Positions 1 to 10,016 of a stretch of 64,000 nucleotides of DNA are shown in pieces; the first letter of the stretch is position 1; each line of letters starts with the position of its first letter. Origin of the DNA: Orobanche coerulescens (taxonomy: Eukaryota; Streptophyta; Magnoliopsida; Lamiales; Orobanchaceae); NCBI GenBank assembly GCA_033398695.1, contig CM065814.1, positions 78,758,358 to 78,822,357 of the forward strand, written 5' to 3'. Below the pieces are notes generated by a model. It was not told the DNA's origin. It made no database searches and worked only from the letters and a program-made list of their open reading frames with translations. The position numbers and the translations under genes were made by a program.

Positions 1-815
1 CTGAGCCGAGCGCGGCACCGCCGAAACTCGGGAACAATTTTAGCACAGGCCGCGGCACACCTATGCTGAGCCGCGGCACACAATGCGGTCAACTGCATAA
101 TTCGGCTTTTTAAGCGAGATTTCAGCCATTTTCCTCCATTTCTTCTTCCATCGCGAGAGAGAGAGTTTGAGGGAGGAACTCTTTTCATATCTATCACTTG
201 TGTGTTGAAGATTTACCACTTTCACTCGGTTGGGAAGCCCGGATAGTCGATCTATCGCGTATTCCTTGGATCATAGCGCTTGAAGTTTCAAGAGGTAATT
301 TCTTCGACATCTTGACTTCTCGATTTTGTGTGGGTTTTGACGTTTTGGATGATAAAATCATGGTGTAGGATGTGATATAGGCGTGATTATGGACATGATT
401 GGGTATTCATCGGATTATTGAAAGATTATTCAAGAACACTTTGATTTTGTGTTGGTTTTTGGGGGTTTTTCGTAGATTCGTCCGTTTTATCCGATTGAAG
501 CTTGAGAACCTTGAGATTTTGATATATCTATACCGTATGAGTGTTTTCTTCCGATTTTTCGGGTTGAATTATGTCATTTTCGGACTTATGAGATTTGGAC
601 GATTTTCCAACCTCTAGTTGATTATCCATATATCTTTATGAATCGTAGACGGGTTTTGGGGGTTTTTTCGTGTAATTTGAATATGGATAATTGATTATCA
701 TATTCCTTGCGAATCGTTTAGGTGCCGGAAGCGCGTTCTTGGACCTACCAATCTCATACCCCCTTTTTCCGTTCGTCCCTCGATGTCTCAAAGGCAAGTA
801 TATATTTATGATTGT
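1..815 (+). repeat. 5' LTR of Tekay-like element, first part
   Basis: This aligns almost base for base with 13404-14218 of the 3' LTR. It includes the last two GCCGCGGCAC-type units (at about 50-80), the CT/GA-rich stretch near 130-170, and the sequence up to the target site ATTGT at 811-815. The ORF at 399-617 is LTR sequence and not a gene. Confidence 0.93.
811..815. repeat. Target-site duplication ATTGT, left copy
   Basis: ATTGT here and at 7337-7341 flank the inner LTR element exactly. The unoccupied site is preserved in the 3' LTR of the Tekay-like element near 14206-14218. Confidence 0.95.
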
Positions 816-1191
816 TGATAAGTGTCATTTTTGTACACTTATCCATGGTTTGTATCGATAAAATTCACCCATAATTGAGCTAGTCTACTCGTTTTTTGCT
901 TTTAATTTATTAGTTTTAATAATTTTATTTTTATCGGATGATGATCGGATTAAATAACTGAATTACTCAAGAAACAACATGTTTAATAAATATTCTATTT
1001 ATTGAATTTTGATATATTCATGTTGTAGGGCTTTCCGAGACGAATTCGGCAGTCTTTCCGGATTCAAAATCAGAGTTATATATCAAAAGTTATCATCTGA
1101 AGAAGATCTGGGGCAAAAACGCAAAGTCTGAGGAATTCTGGGCTGAAAACGTAACTATCAAAGCTTCAAATGAGCAAATTTACGAAGCCAC

Positions 1192-1269
1192 GTTACGGCC
1201 GTAACATTCAGGAGTTACGGCCGTAAGTCACCGATTACGGCCGTAACTCCCGAATGTTACTACCGTAAC
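1192..1269. repeat. Inverted repeat of TTACGGCCGTAA palindromes, 5' LTR copy
   Basis: The left arm 1192-1226 holds two TTACGGCCGTAA palindromes. An 8-base spacer follows, then a right arm at 1235-1269 with three mismatches to the perfect arm of the 3' LTR copy, two of which destroy the last palindrome. Confidence 0.9.
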
Positions 1270-1393
1270 TCTTGATGATTGCTATGATTTGTCTAATTTT
1301 TATACTTTTTGTGTATTATTGAGGGGATGGTGGCATTGATCCGATATATTGTAATAATGCTGTAGTTTTGGAGCTATTAGATGACTTTAGGTG

Positions 1394-1401
1394 TATAAAT
1401 A
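1394..1401 (+). promoter_or_regulatory. TATA box of the 5' LTR
   Basis: TATAAATA lies in a good plant context, about 125 bp downstream of the inverted-repeat array. It is the expected start region for the genomic RNA of this element and is repeated in the 3' LTR at 6338-6345. Confidence 0.75.
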
Positions 1402-2396
1402 GACCCCTTAGATCCTTCATCATTCACCATTCATCATATAATTTTCCATTTTCTTGTAAACTTTTCTTTTTGTGTGAAGAACACACTTGTGTTCTTGAGT
1501 GATCTTTGTAAGTGTGGTGTAGTATATGTTGTTCAGAGAGTTTATTGCTTCTATCTCCTTTATCTACTAAGGGAGTTAGGATCAATTCTTTCTCTTGATT
1601 CAACTAAGAATAACCACCAAAGCTTGTAATATGTGTAATAAACCCTTTATGGGCTAAGTTTCTTAAGTTGGGATTATAAACAAGGTTAGTCATGTTATTT
1701 ATGTTTGTATAAAGATATATTATGAATTACTTATTATTGTGTGTGATTTTCATTGTTTTAACAATCTTTATTTATTTGGCCAATTAATGAAGATATTTAT
1801 GATCTTCATATGTTTCAAAGAAAATATGTTTGATTAGATCAAATGATCTTCACTCTAAGTTGTTCTAGGGGATAGAAATATACCCCTAGTCCTTAGATGA
1901 TTCATTGAGTTATTTTCACAAATCCTAATGCTATGTATTGAAGCCAATCAACATAGAAATATAGTGGATTGATTCAATATGTAAGGGCGTTTATAGTTCG
2001 AAAGAGAAACCGTCTTTTTAAGGAAAATCGAATCTACACAACATAATAAGTAAATTCATCTTATGATCTCCAATACATCTTTTATAACTAATGACGAACT
2101 AAGTTTGTAATCCCAACTATTTCATTTTATCGATAATCAATCTATTATTATTGCTATCTTTTTATTTCCTTATAATATTAGAACTATTATTGCAATTTCT
2201 TTGCAATTATTAAACCAAACTTTTAATTGTGTGTTTCACTCATCTTAAGTATCTATAAAAATAGACTAATAGTGTATAATTCAAATTATAACATAACTTC
2301 CTTGTGGGATCGATAAACCGGACTCAAAAGTCCACTTTACTACTTGATACGATATCGTGCACTTGCGATAGTTACACAAAAAGCGTGTCAAGTTTT

Positions 2397-2414
2397 TGGC
2401 GCCGTTGTCGGGAA
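2397..2414 (+). other. Primer-binding site, tRNA-Asp type
   Basis: TGGCGCCGTTGTCGGGAA begins six bases after the LTR. It resembles the complement of the 3' end of plant tRNA-Asp, TGGCGCCGTTGCCGGGGA, used by Athila-type elements, with two or three differences. Confidence 0.85.
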
Positions 2415-2638
2415 GTATAAGTTATATTTGAACTCTTACATTATAAACTATTTGTGTAGGTACAAATTTCTCGACGTTGTAACTTAGTACTAAATTGTGT
2501 TTGTCCTGGTCAAGTGGCGGATAACGGTACTCGTGACTATTAAAGTCGGATTTTTCATTTCCCACAACAACCGATATTTGTATATATTTTTATTTTTTTA
2601 ATTATTTTCATTGTCTTTTTATTTTTGTTTTTTTTATC

Positions 2639-2884
2639 ATGGATGAAACATTGTTTAAAATTGAAAAAAGATTTCCCTTTCTAAGCAAAAATGCAATTTT
2701 AAAAATTTACAAGACAAGGCTTGAAAGGATGAGGTTACTTACGAATAAAAGCATACCTTTTGACATAAGATTCATTATCGAAGCCAAAGTAAGAATAGAA
2801 GGTGAATTCACAGAAACACCAACTAGATTTTTACGTGGCTTGGAAAAAGTTCATATGCAAAGAAACGACGAGCAAAGATTCTAG
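2639..2884 (+). CDS. Short hypothetical ORF in the non-autonomous element
   Basis: This 81-codon ORF has a basic, lysine- and arginine-rich product starting MDETLFKIEKRF. I recognise no family. It follows the primer site by about 220 bp, where gag would start in an autonomous relative, so it may be a gag remnant or captured sequence. The following 3017-3223 stretch also reads as a broken, basic frame (containing PSGLVYYGIQCLWNKF) ending in TGA at about 3221. The segment 3224-3398 shows nothing else. Confidence 0.3.
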   Translation: MDETLFKIEKRFPFLSKNAILKIYKTRLERMRLLTNKSIPFDIRFIIEAKVRIEGEFTETPTRFLRGLEKVHMQRNDEQRF

Positions 2885-3398
2885 CCGTTTGCTATAAATG
2901 TGCTAGATGGAACTGTAATGCAAAATGTCGATCTTTAGGAATTCCATCTACAAACAGAGAAGATAAAATTCGGTTCATTAATGATGGTCCAATAAGGAGA
3001 ATTTAGATAATATCGAAATTTCTCTTGACACGCATCCTAGTGGACTTGTGTATTACGGAATTCAATGTTTGTGGAATAAATTCAAACCGGAATATGAACA
3101 ACGTCTTGGGAATCGCGTTAAAAGACCTGTTTGCCAATTTGTAAGAAAATTGGATGGGAAGCTTCTCCCGACTCATAGAAGGCGTTTAGGCCGTTTCGAA
3201 CGTAAAATCGAGAGGAAGATGTGAGCCACAATCACAACTACTGTACATACGCGTAAGTATCTTTTATTTTTGTCGTGTGGTGAGATTTTGAATAAAAATG
3301 TGATACGCGATAAAAGCTTTCATTATTCTATTGAGTAGTTGAAGCACAATCAAACGCAATCACAAACTTGTTAAACAATTTTTACCTTCTTTTTCTTC

Positions 3399-3406
3399 TA
3401 TAAATA
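3399..3406 (+). promoter_or_regulatory. TATA box ahead of the LOG-like fragment
   Basis: TATAAATA is followed by a CT-rich leader (about 3411-3475) and the ATG at 3491. This spacing is normal for a plant gene start, which suggests that a piece of promoter was carried in along with the coding sequence. Confidence 0.55.
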
Positions 3407-3490
3407 AACTTTCTACTGGTTTCTTTCATTCATCCCTCAAACTTGCACTTTTCTCTGTTTCTCTCTAAAAAAATTTTTTTCTTTTCAAAA

Positions 3491-4065
3491 ATGGAGTCAT
3501 CATCTTCAACAAAAAATTTTTACACAGTCTGCATTTTTGGTGGATCTAGTTCTGGAAAAGAGGCATGCTTCACCGAAGCGACCCACAACTTGGGTCGTAC
3601 CTTAGGAGAAAAATGCATTCATGTAGTTTACGGAGGAGGAAGTCTAGGATTAATGGGGCGAGTCACATGCCTATATGGAAGGAGTAAGAGTGTTGGGAGT
3701 AATTCCAAAACCTCCGGTGAAAGTAAAATTACCGGGTCAACTATTGGAGATGAGTTTAGATCGTGAATATGCAAGATCGCATAACTCACATGATAAATAA
3801 TTCAGCGCCTTTATCGCCCTTCCGTGGTTTTGGCACACTTGAGGAACTTTTTCATGTGGTTACGAGCCCGACTAAATGTTCATCAAAACCAATAGGAGTG
3901 CTTAATGTCAATGGTTTCTTTGATGGTTTCTTGTATTTCATCGACTACTCTGTGAAAAGGGATTTATTTCCGAGCGTGCAAAAGCGAATCATAGTCGTTG
4001 CAACAACACCGTAAGAACTAATCGAAAAACTCAATGAATTTGTTCCTCAACCGGATCCACTCTAG
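3491..4065 (+). pseudogene. LOG-like cytokinin riboside 5'-monophosphate phosphoribohydrolase fragment, decayed
   Basis: LOG enzymes release active cytokinin bases from their riboside monophosphates in one step. The reading shows CIFGGSSSG near the start, VVYGGGSLGLMG (family GGGSxGLMG motif), VLGVIPK in another frame, FIALP, a damaged form of the PGGxGTxEE motif reading RGFGTLEEL, then KPIGVLNVNGFF and FIDYSVKRDLF, ending ELIEKLNEFVP. This is nearly the whole family length of about 200 residues and no introns are apparent, although plant LOG genes normally have several. At least two frameshifts (near 3665-3680 and 3825) and three stops interrupt it. The glycine pair of the catalytic PGG motif is lost. 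It is a captured host gene copy, not functional. Identity as LOG family is fairly secure; the donor gene is unknown. Confidence 0.82.
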
Positions 4066-4189
4066 CTAAAATTGTGCAGGTAGAAGATTTTACCGTGAGA
4101 AAACGAAAAGTAGATTCATTCCTCTCCCTTTGATAACCCATGACGGACCTCTTGTATTTTTACTTTACGCGTGTGTAATAATCGTGCTA

Positions 4190-4349
4190 AATGATGGCAG
4201 CTTAAGGAGTTTCTTCTTGATCTCTTGACGCGCATCTATTCGCGATTTATGTATTGCTGTAATTTTTATTTCGTGTTTTGCTTTTATAAAAACTTTGATG
4301 GCAGCGTAAGGCGACTCTTCGGACTTTCTTGATGCGCATCTAAAAAATT
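4190..4349 (+). repeat. Two diverged direct repeats in the element interior
   Basis: A unit beginning GATGGCAGC(T/G)TAAGG and ending TTGA(C/T)GCGCATCT occurs at about 4192-4237 and again at about 4299-4349. A further partial match, CTTGACACGCATC, lies near 3022, upstream of the LOG fragment. They may be remnants of an older tandem array into which the gene piece was placed. The rest of 4350-4970 is AT-rich and shows no ORF. Confidence 0.6.
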
Positions 4350-4629
4350 ATGTTATACTTACGAGTATATTTTATTTTCTTTTGTGTGTGCCTCGTATAT
4401 TTATTCTCTTGCAGATTCTAAAAGGCGTTAGGCTCAGACATCAACTTTCTTAACAGGAGTATTCTTTTACGCATTGATTTTTATTTTATTTTTAAACTGA
4501 GGACAGTTTTATTTTCAAGTTTGGGGGTGGTTTGTTTTAGTATTTTGGTGTGTTGTAATTTTGGTGTGGTTTGTTTAATAATTTTGGTGTGTTTTGATTG
4601 ATTTGGTTATTTGCCTTAATTTTTTTTTT

Positions 4630-4662
<33 letters not shown>

Positions 4663-4979
4663 AGTATTTTGATTTTTGAGATTTTTAGATCTGGCCATAA
4701 CACCATAAATTAGCTATATACAAACTTCTAAAATCGTTTTAACCGTAAAAATTGTATATTCCAAAAAATTTTTTTTGAGCCTTAATCTCTCTTTCCAAGC
4801 CTTGTAATTATCATATAAAATCGAGTCATTCGTTACCTTGAGAAAAGAAGAATCAATTGGTTGATGAAAAATAAAACTGAAATTTACTTAATTTGTGGAG
4901 TTTTTGATTTTTCATGCTTAACTAAAAAAATGATTTTCTGCAAAAATTCTATTCCCTAAAAAAAAAAAAAGGAGTCATT

Positions 4980-5285
4980 GGTGAAAAGAGCTACACGTTA
5001 GCAAATAACGGTGTGAAAGCTATCACCTAAAAAAAATAAATGACGAAAAGGAGAAGTGTTGAGCGAATAAATGCCTAATTTTGGAAGTCTTAAATTTTGC
5101 GAAAAATAAAGGACTAACCATTGTTGGTGCGTAGCTGCCGTCTCAGGAAAAATTGGTGAAAAGAGCTACACGTTAGCAAATAACGGTGTGAAAGCTATCA
5201 CCTTTTTACGAAAAAAAAATGAGATAGAAATTATGTTAGTGAAAAGAGCTACACGTTAGCAAATAACGGTGTGAAAGCTATCACT
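4980..5285 (+). repeat. Three copies of a 48-nt stem-loop repeat
   Basis: Copies lie at 4980-5027, 5155-5202 and 5238-5285. Each can fold with an outer stem GGTGA/TCACC, an AGCT/AGCT step, ACAC/GTGT and GTTA/TAAC, and a loop GCAAA. The third copy has A and T at the two ends in place of G and C, so the outermost pair is kept. Spacing between copies is irregular. They lie 470-780 bp before the 3' LTR. Function unknown; a packaging, dimerisation or RNA-stability signal is possible. Confidence 0.88.
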
Positions 5286-5742
5286 AAAAGGGATGTAGTT
5301 TATGAGCAGATTTGAATTAATTAGCAGCTGAATTTCAATACACTCAATTTTGTAAAAATCACAATATTTGATGACGCCAATGAAATTCTTCTTCATATTG
5401 AGTCGAAAAATAAACGAGTGATCGAGAGCAACCATTAAAGGGAGTCGTGTGTATCACGAGTGGGAAAGAAATAATCAACCTTTTGGGGGAAACCTTATAT
5501 TTTGGAATTACAAAATAAAAACCGTGTTTTAACTTCAAAAACATTAGTAGATTTATTTTGAATCTTGATTCATTTCTATCTACTGTATAAAGCTGGTTGT
5601 TGTTTATTAATGGCATTTTGATCTCCTTTTCTCTTTTTATATTTTAATTTATGTGTGTATTAATTTTCTTATTTTTTTTTATTTTTATTTTTATTTTTGG
5701 AGTGTGAATAATAAAGAGTCTTGCTCGGGACTAGCAAGAATT

Positions 5743-5756
5743 CAAGTTTGGGGGTG
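5743..5756 (+). other. Polypurine tract of the LOG-carrying element
   Basis: Sequence CAAGTTTGGGGGTG abuts the 3' LTR start at 5757, the normal position for plus-strand priming. The segment 5286-5742 shows no gene; the minus-strand ORF at 5359-5616 lacks recognisable features. Confidence 0.8.
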
Positions 5757-6130
5757 TGATAAGTGTCATTTTTGTACACTTATCCATGGTTTGTATCGAT
5801 AAAATTCACCCATAATTGAGCTAGTCTACTCATTTTTTGCTTTTAATTTATTAGTTTTAATAATTTTATTTTTATCGGATGATGATCGGATTAAATAACT
5901 GAATTACTCAAGAAACAACATGTTTAATAAATATTCTATTTATTGAATTTTGATATATTCATGTTGTAGGGCTTTCCGAGACGAATTCGGCAGTCTTTCC
6001 GGATTCAAAATCAGAGTTATATATCAAAAGTTATCATCTGAAGAAGATCCGGGCAAAAACGCAAAGTCCGAGGAATTCAGGCTGAAAACGTAACTATCAA
6101 AGCTTCAAATGAGCAAATTTACGAAGCCAC

Positions 6131-6210
6131 GTTACGGCCGTAACATTCAGGAGTTACGGCCGTAAGTCACCTCAGTTACGGCCGTAACTCCTGAATGTTA
6201 CGGCCGTAAC
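6131..6210. repeat. Perfect 35-bp inverted repeat made of four TTACGGCCGTAA palindromes
   Basis: The arm at 6131-6165 is the exact reverse complement of 6176-6210, with the 10-base spacer GTCACCTCAG. Each arm holds two TTACGGCCGTAA palindromes, so the DNA can fold as one long hairpin or four small ones. It lies about 130 bp before the TATA box at 6338-6345. Confidence 0.95.
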
Positions 6211-6337
6211 TCTTGACAGATTGCTATGATTTGTCTAATTTTTTATACTTTTTGTGTATTATTGAGGGGATGGCTGGCATTGATCCGATATATTGTAATA
6301 ATGCTGTAGTTTTGGAGCTATTAGATGACTTTAGGTG

Positions 6338-6345
6338 TATAAATA
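6338..6345 (+). promoter_or_regulatory. TATA box of the 3' LTR
   Basis: TATAAATA, same context as 1394-1401. In this position it could start transcription outward into the Tekay-like element. Confidence 0.7.
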
Positions 6346-7336
6346 GACCCCTTAGATCCTTCATCATTCACCATTCATCATATAATTTTCCATTTTCTTG
6401 TAAACTTTTCTTTTTGTGTGAAGAACACACTTGTGTTCTTGAGTGATCTTTGTAAGTGTGGTGTAGTATATGTTGTTCAGAGAGTTTATTGCTTCTATCT
6501 TCTTTATCTACTAAGGGAGTTAGGATCAATTCTTTCTCTTGATTCAACTAAGAATGACCACCAAAGCTTGTAATATGTGTAATAAACCCTTTATGGGCTA
6601 AGTTTCTTAAGTTGGGATTATAAACAAGGTTAGTCATGTTATTTATGTTTGTATAAAGATATATTATGAATTACTTATTATTGTGTGTGATTTTCATTGT
6701 TTTAACAATCTTTATTTATTTGGCCAATTAATGAAGATATTTATGATCTTCATATGTTTCAAAGAAAATATGTTTGATTAGATCAAATGATCTTCACTCT
6801 AAGTTGTTCTAGGGGATAGAAATATACCCCTAGTCCTTAGATGATTCATTGAGTTATTTTCACAAATCCTAATGCTATGTATTGAAGCCAATCAACATAG
6901 AAATATAGTGGATTGATTCAATATGTAAGGGCGTTTATAGTTCGAAAGAGAAACCGTCTTTTTAAGGAAAATCGAATCTACACAACATAATAAGTAAATT
7001 CATCTTATGATCTCCAATACATCTTTTATAACTAATGACGAACTAAGTTTGTAATCCCAACTATTTCATTTTATCGATAATCAATCTATTATTATTGCTA
7101 TCTTTTTATTTCCTTATAATATTAGAACTATTATTGCAATTTCTTTGCAATTATTAAACCAAACTTTTTAATTGTGTGTTTCACTCATCTTAAGTATCTA
7201 TAAAAATAGACTAATAGTGTATAATTCAAATTATAACATAACTTCCTTGTGGGATCGATAAACCGGACTCAAAAAGTCCACTTTACTACTTGATACGATA
7301 TCGTGCACTTGCGATAGTTACACAAAAAGCGTGTCA

Positions 7337-8135
7337 ATTGTACGTTCTCGACTTTGAAAGTATGAAATATTGATGGTATGATTATTTCTAGCCACTCCGG
7401 GACGGGCCTATGGTCCTCTGAGGGTTTCGTAGCCTCTGGTGCGATTCCATGGTTGATATGAACGAACCGTTTCTACGGCATTCATATGAAATAATGTTGG
7501 CATGTAATGAACGAACCGTTTTGACGGCATTCCTACATGTAACGGCGTATGATATGAACGAACCGTTTCTACGGCATTCACATACGTCTTGAGATTTTAG
7601 TCATTCCGGAATACTAGTCTTAAATTGATGAATTGACGGATATTGATGAATTGACGGATTACATTCACTTTATTGTCGAGGAGTATTATGTTTCATATTG
7701 TTATACTTGCACTAGCTATTCGACGGCTAACCCCTTTATGGGGGAAATACGTTTCATGTATTTCAGGTTCCAGGGGAGCGGACGGGCAGGTATCGGGTCG
7801 GCATAAAGATGGTGGGCAAGCGTGATACTGTGTCTTTCTTCCAGTTATGTTTGGAGTTTCCCGTTCAGTGTTGTTGTACTGGATTGGCTATTGAATACTC
7901 GAGTATTGTTCTCCTTTTTCCTTGATGTTCCGGCCTGTGTTTGCCGAAGTATTGAATTGAGTTGTGATGTTTGTGAATACATTGGTTATATTTCGAATAC
8001 CTTTGTATCGTTTTTCATTCCATTGTGTGTAGACCTTATCGGTCAAAATTTATGGTTCCGCGTATGTTAGCCTTGTGGGTCCCACGGCGGGGCTTACGGC
8101 GCTGTAATATCCCTGAATAACTTGGGGGTGTTACA
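7337..8135 (+). repeat. 5' LTR of Tekay-like element, second part
   Basis: It starts with the right target duplication ATTGT (7337-7341) and one extra A, then continues the LTR exactly where 815 stopped, matching 14219-15003. It ends GGGGTGTTACA. The ORF at 7822-8070 recurs in the 3' LTR at 14690-14938 with one changed residue and is part of the LTR. A 33-nt hairpin closes the LTR at 8103-8135. Confidence 0.93.
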
Positions 8136-8140
8136 GAATA

Positions 8141-8152
8141 TGGTATCAGAGC
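8141..8152 (+). other. Primer-binding site, initiator-Met tRNA
   Basis: TGGTATCAGAGC, complementary to the 3' end of plant initiator-Met tRNA, lies five bases after the LTR. Confidence 0.93.
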
Positions 8153-8381
8153 TTAGGTCTATGGATACCTAGGCTGTCGGTCTTTTGGGCCGATCGAGTC
8201 GTTAATTGTCCACAGTATCACTACTCTGCCATCATCACAGTGCGACCGGTACTTGTAAGACCTCTCACTCTTCTGGTGTTTCCTTATTCGTTTTGCTTCC
8301 ATTTTATCGGTATTCTTGAGAACCGGACACTTTGTTGATGCGTGATTGAATTGTGCTTACGTGAGTTGTGTGTTCTTCAAG

Positions 8382-9570
8382 ATGTCACCGGTAGGGGCCG
8401 TGGCCGTGGTCGTGGCCGTGGGCGAGGAAGAGGTCGTGGCGCGGCCGTTTCCATCAGTTCAGTTGCGGGGTCCACCGACCCCAGTTTGTCGAACTCGGTG
8501 CATCCCAACACCGAGAGTCAGCACGACCAGTCAGATGGTCAGGGGAACAACGCAGACGTTGGAGTGGCGAATGCACTTCAACAATTGGCTACTCAGATGA
8601 CTATTTTGGCCCAAACTGCTCAAATGAATAACCCGAACCCAAATACGGATGCCCCGCTTGAATGTAATCCGTATGCACCCTCCACGCTTTGGCGGTGCCA
8701 CGCACTGCTAGCTGGGAGGATTGGTTAGAAGAATTGGAGAAGATTTTCGAGGCAGTTGATTGCCCCGAGGTGAGGAAAGTACCGATTGCTCAGTATTTCC
8801 TCACTAAGGAGGCCGCTACTTGGTGGAAGGTCATCAAGCCACAGGATCGTATTGCCTCATGGGATGAATTTAAGGAGCTCTTGGAGGCCGAGTTTTGTCC
8901 TTGGCCGGTACGAGAGAGCCGAATCCGAGCCTTCTTCGAGGCTAAACCACAAGATATTCCTGTTTCGCAGGCGATCGTGGAGTATAACCAACAATTAATC
9001 CATGTGAAGGATCAAGTACGTAACGAGCGTGATAAGATCCGTTATTTTGATATGCGGATGAATTTGGACTTGCGGCGGTACATGGCCGGATTTGCTTGTA
9101 CCACACTGAAAGAGTATCAGGACAGAGCTTTAGCCCATGATATGTTGAGCCCCGACAATGATACCGTTGAAGAACCGAAGAAGCAGAAAGTCGGGAGAAA
9201 TTTTTCTGGCTCTAAGGGTGGCAACTTTCAGAAATCACAGACGACTAACCGTTTTGCCGGACAGTCGTCACGTTCTAATAAAGGGAAGAGGAGTTACCGT
9301 CCCACTTCGGGTACCTCAAATCGCGCGGTGACTTGCTATAATTGTGGCCGTTCGTGCCACATTAATTTGGAATGCCACTTTCCACCGTTGAAGTGTCACA
9401 CGTGCGGACAGATGGGACATAGAGCGACTTATTGTTTCGAGCCGAATCGGACTTTGGACACCCGGGCTTCGCCCCACCGGTCAACCTCGGAGAATTTTGG
9501 CGGGGCCGGGACGGGGTCGAACGCCGGAGGGGGAACTCTAGCGTCGGTCGGTACAACCACGAGTTTATGA
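8382..9570 (+). pseudogene. gag of Tekay-like element, frameshifted
   Basis: Gag forms the virus-like particle and binds the RNA. The start ATG at 8382 is followed, one frame over, by a Gly-Arg repeat (about 8389-8445) typical of plant chromovirus gag. A second frameshift near 8686 leads to the capsid-like segment (WEDWLEELEKIF, TWWKVIKPQDRIASWDEF) and then a basic stretch. Two complete CX2CX4HX4C zinc knuckles follow: CYNCGRSCHINLEC and CHTCGQMGHRATYC. The frame ends at a TGA at 9568-9570. The zinc knuckles are unusual only in being two in a row, which occurs in this lineage. Confidence 0.9.
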
Positions 9571-10016
9571 GATGCGTCGAACAGCAGGCGAGCCCGACGC
9601 GGTGGCTTCAGTACCATCCATATTTTATCTTATCCATCCGTGTGCTTTTGATTCGGTGCTACACATTCTTTTATTTCTTTGGAGTGTGTACGCGTTTGAA
9701 TATAACTTGTCTGATCGCTTGCGATCCCTTCATCGTGAGATCGCCGAGCGGGGATAGAATCGTGGGGAACCGGAGATTAGAGATTTTCCTGACTATATCC
9801 GTATGGATTGGTTATCGAATTTAATTGTAGTTGATATGGAAGGCGAAGACGTGATCCTTGGCGAAGATTGGCTTGATAGTCATCAAGCGATTATGAACTA
9901 CCGTACTAAGGTTATCACCATGATGACTAAAGACGGATCTGAGTACTCCTTTTTGGGGCGTAAGTCGGGACTATCCAAGTTACTTATCGGCCATGAAGGC
10001 CGTAAAACTTTTGAAT
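9571..10016 (+). pseudogene. Aspartic protease of Tekay-like element, broken
   Basis: The active-site region reads FDS and then GATHSFIS in the next frame (about 9648-9683); one base is missing inside the catalytic motif DSGA. A stop follows at about 9757. The frame from 9803 gives VDMEGEDVILGEDWL, the downstream protease motif (usually ILGMDWL). Protease would cut the Gag-Pol polyprotein; this copy cannot. Confidence 0.82.

Larger units (their letters stand above)
816..2390 (+). repeat. 5' LTR of the LOG-carrying element
   Basis: It starts TGATAAGTGTCATT and ends AAGCGTGTCA, and matches 5757-7336 over its whole length. It holds an inverted-repeat array at 1192-1269 and a TATA box at 1394-1401. 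The stretch from 1500 to 2390 is AT-rich and shows no coding potential. Confidence 0.95.
816..7336 (+). mobile_element. Non-autonomous LTR retrotransposon carrying a LOG-like gene fragment
   Basis: Two LTRs of 1575 and 1580 bp, starting TG and ending CA, enclose a 3.37-kb interior with a primer site, a polypurine tract and a 5-bp target duplication. No gag zinc knuckle, protease, reverse transcriptase or integrase can be found, so it must have moved with enzymes from another element. The primer site (tRNA-Asp type) and the 12-base string CGTGCACTTGCG near the LTR end are shared with the Athila-like element at 60584, which makes an Athila-type element the likely helper. LTRs differ by few substitutions and short indels, so the insertion is fairly young. 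Confidence 0.93.
5757..7336 (+). repeat. 3' LTR of the LOG-carrying element
   Basis: Full-length partner of 816-2390. It differs by small indels, for example in the region equivalent to 1105-1145 and in the inverted-repeat array. The ORF at 6213-6446 is LTR sequence. Confidence 0.95.

Noticed and set aside
2397..2414. tRNA-Asp-like sequence
   Set aside because: Only an 18-base complement of a tRNA end, i.e. a primer site; no tRNA gene.
4980..5285. Three hairpin repeats resembling a CRISPR array
   Set aside because: Irregular spacing (127 and 35 bases between copies), only three copies, inside a plant retroelement.
7822..8070. 82-codon ORF, also present at 14690-14938, looking like a conserved hydrophobic peptide
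   Set aside because: Conservation is explained by the two LTRs of one element being copies of each other.
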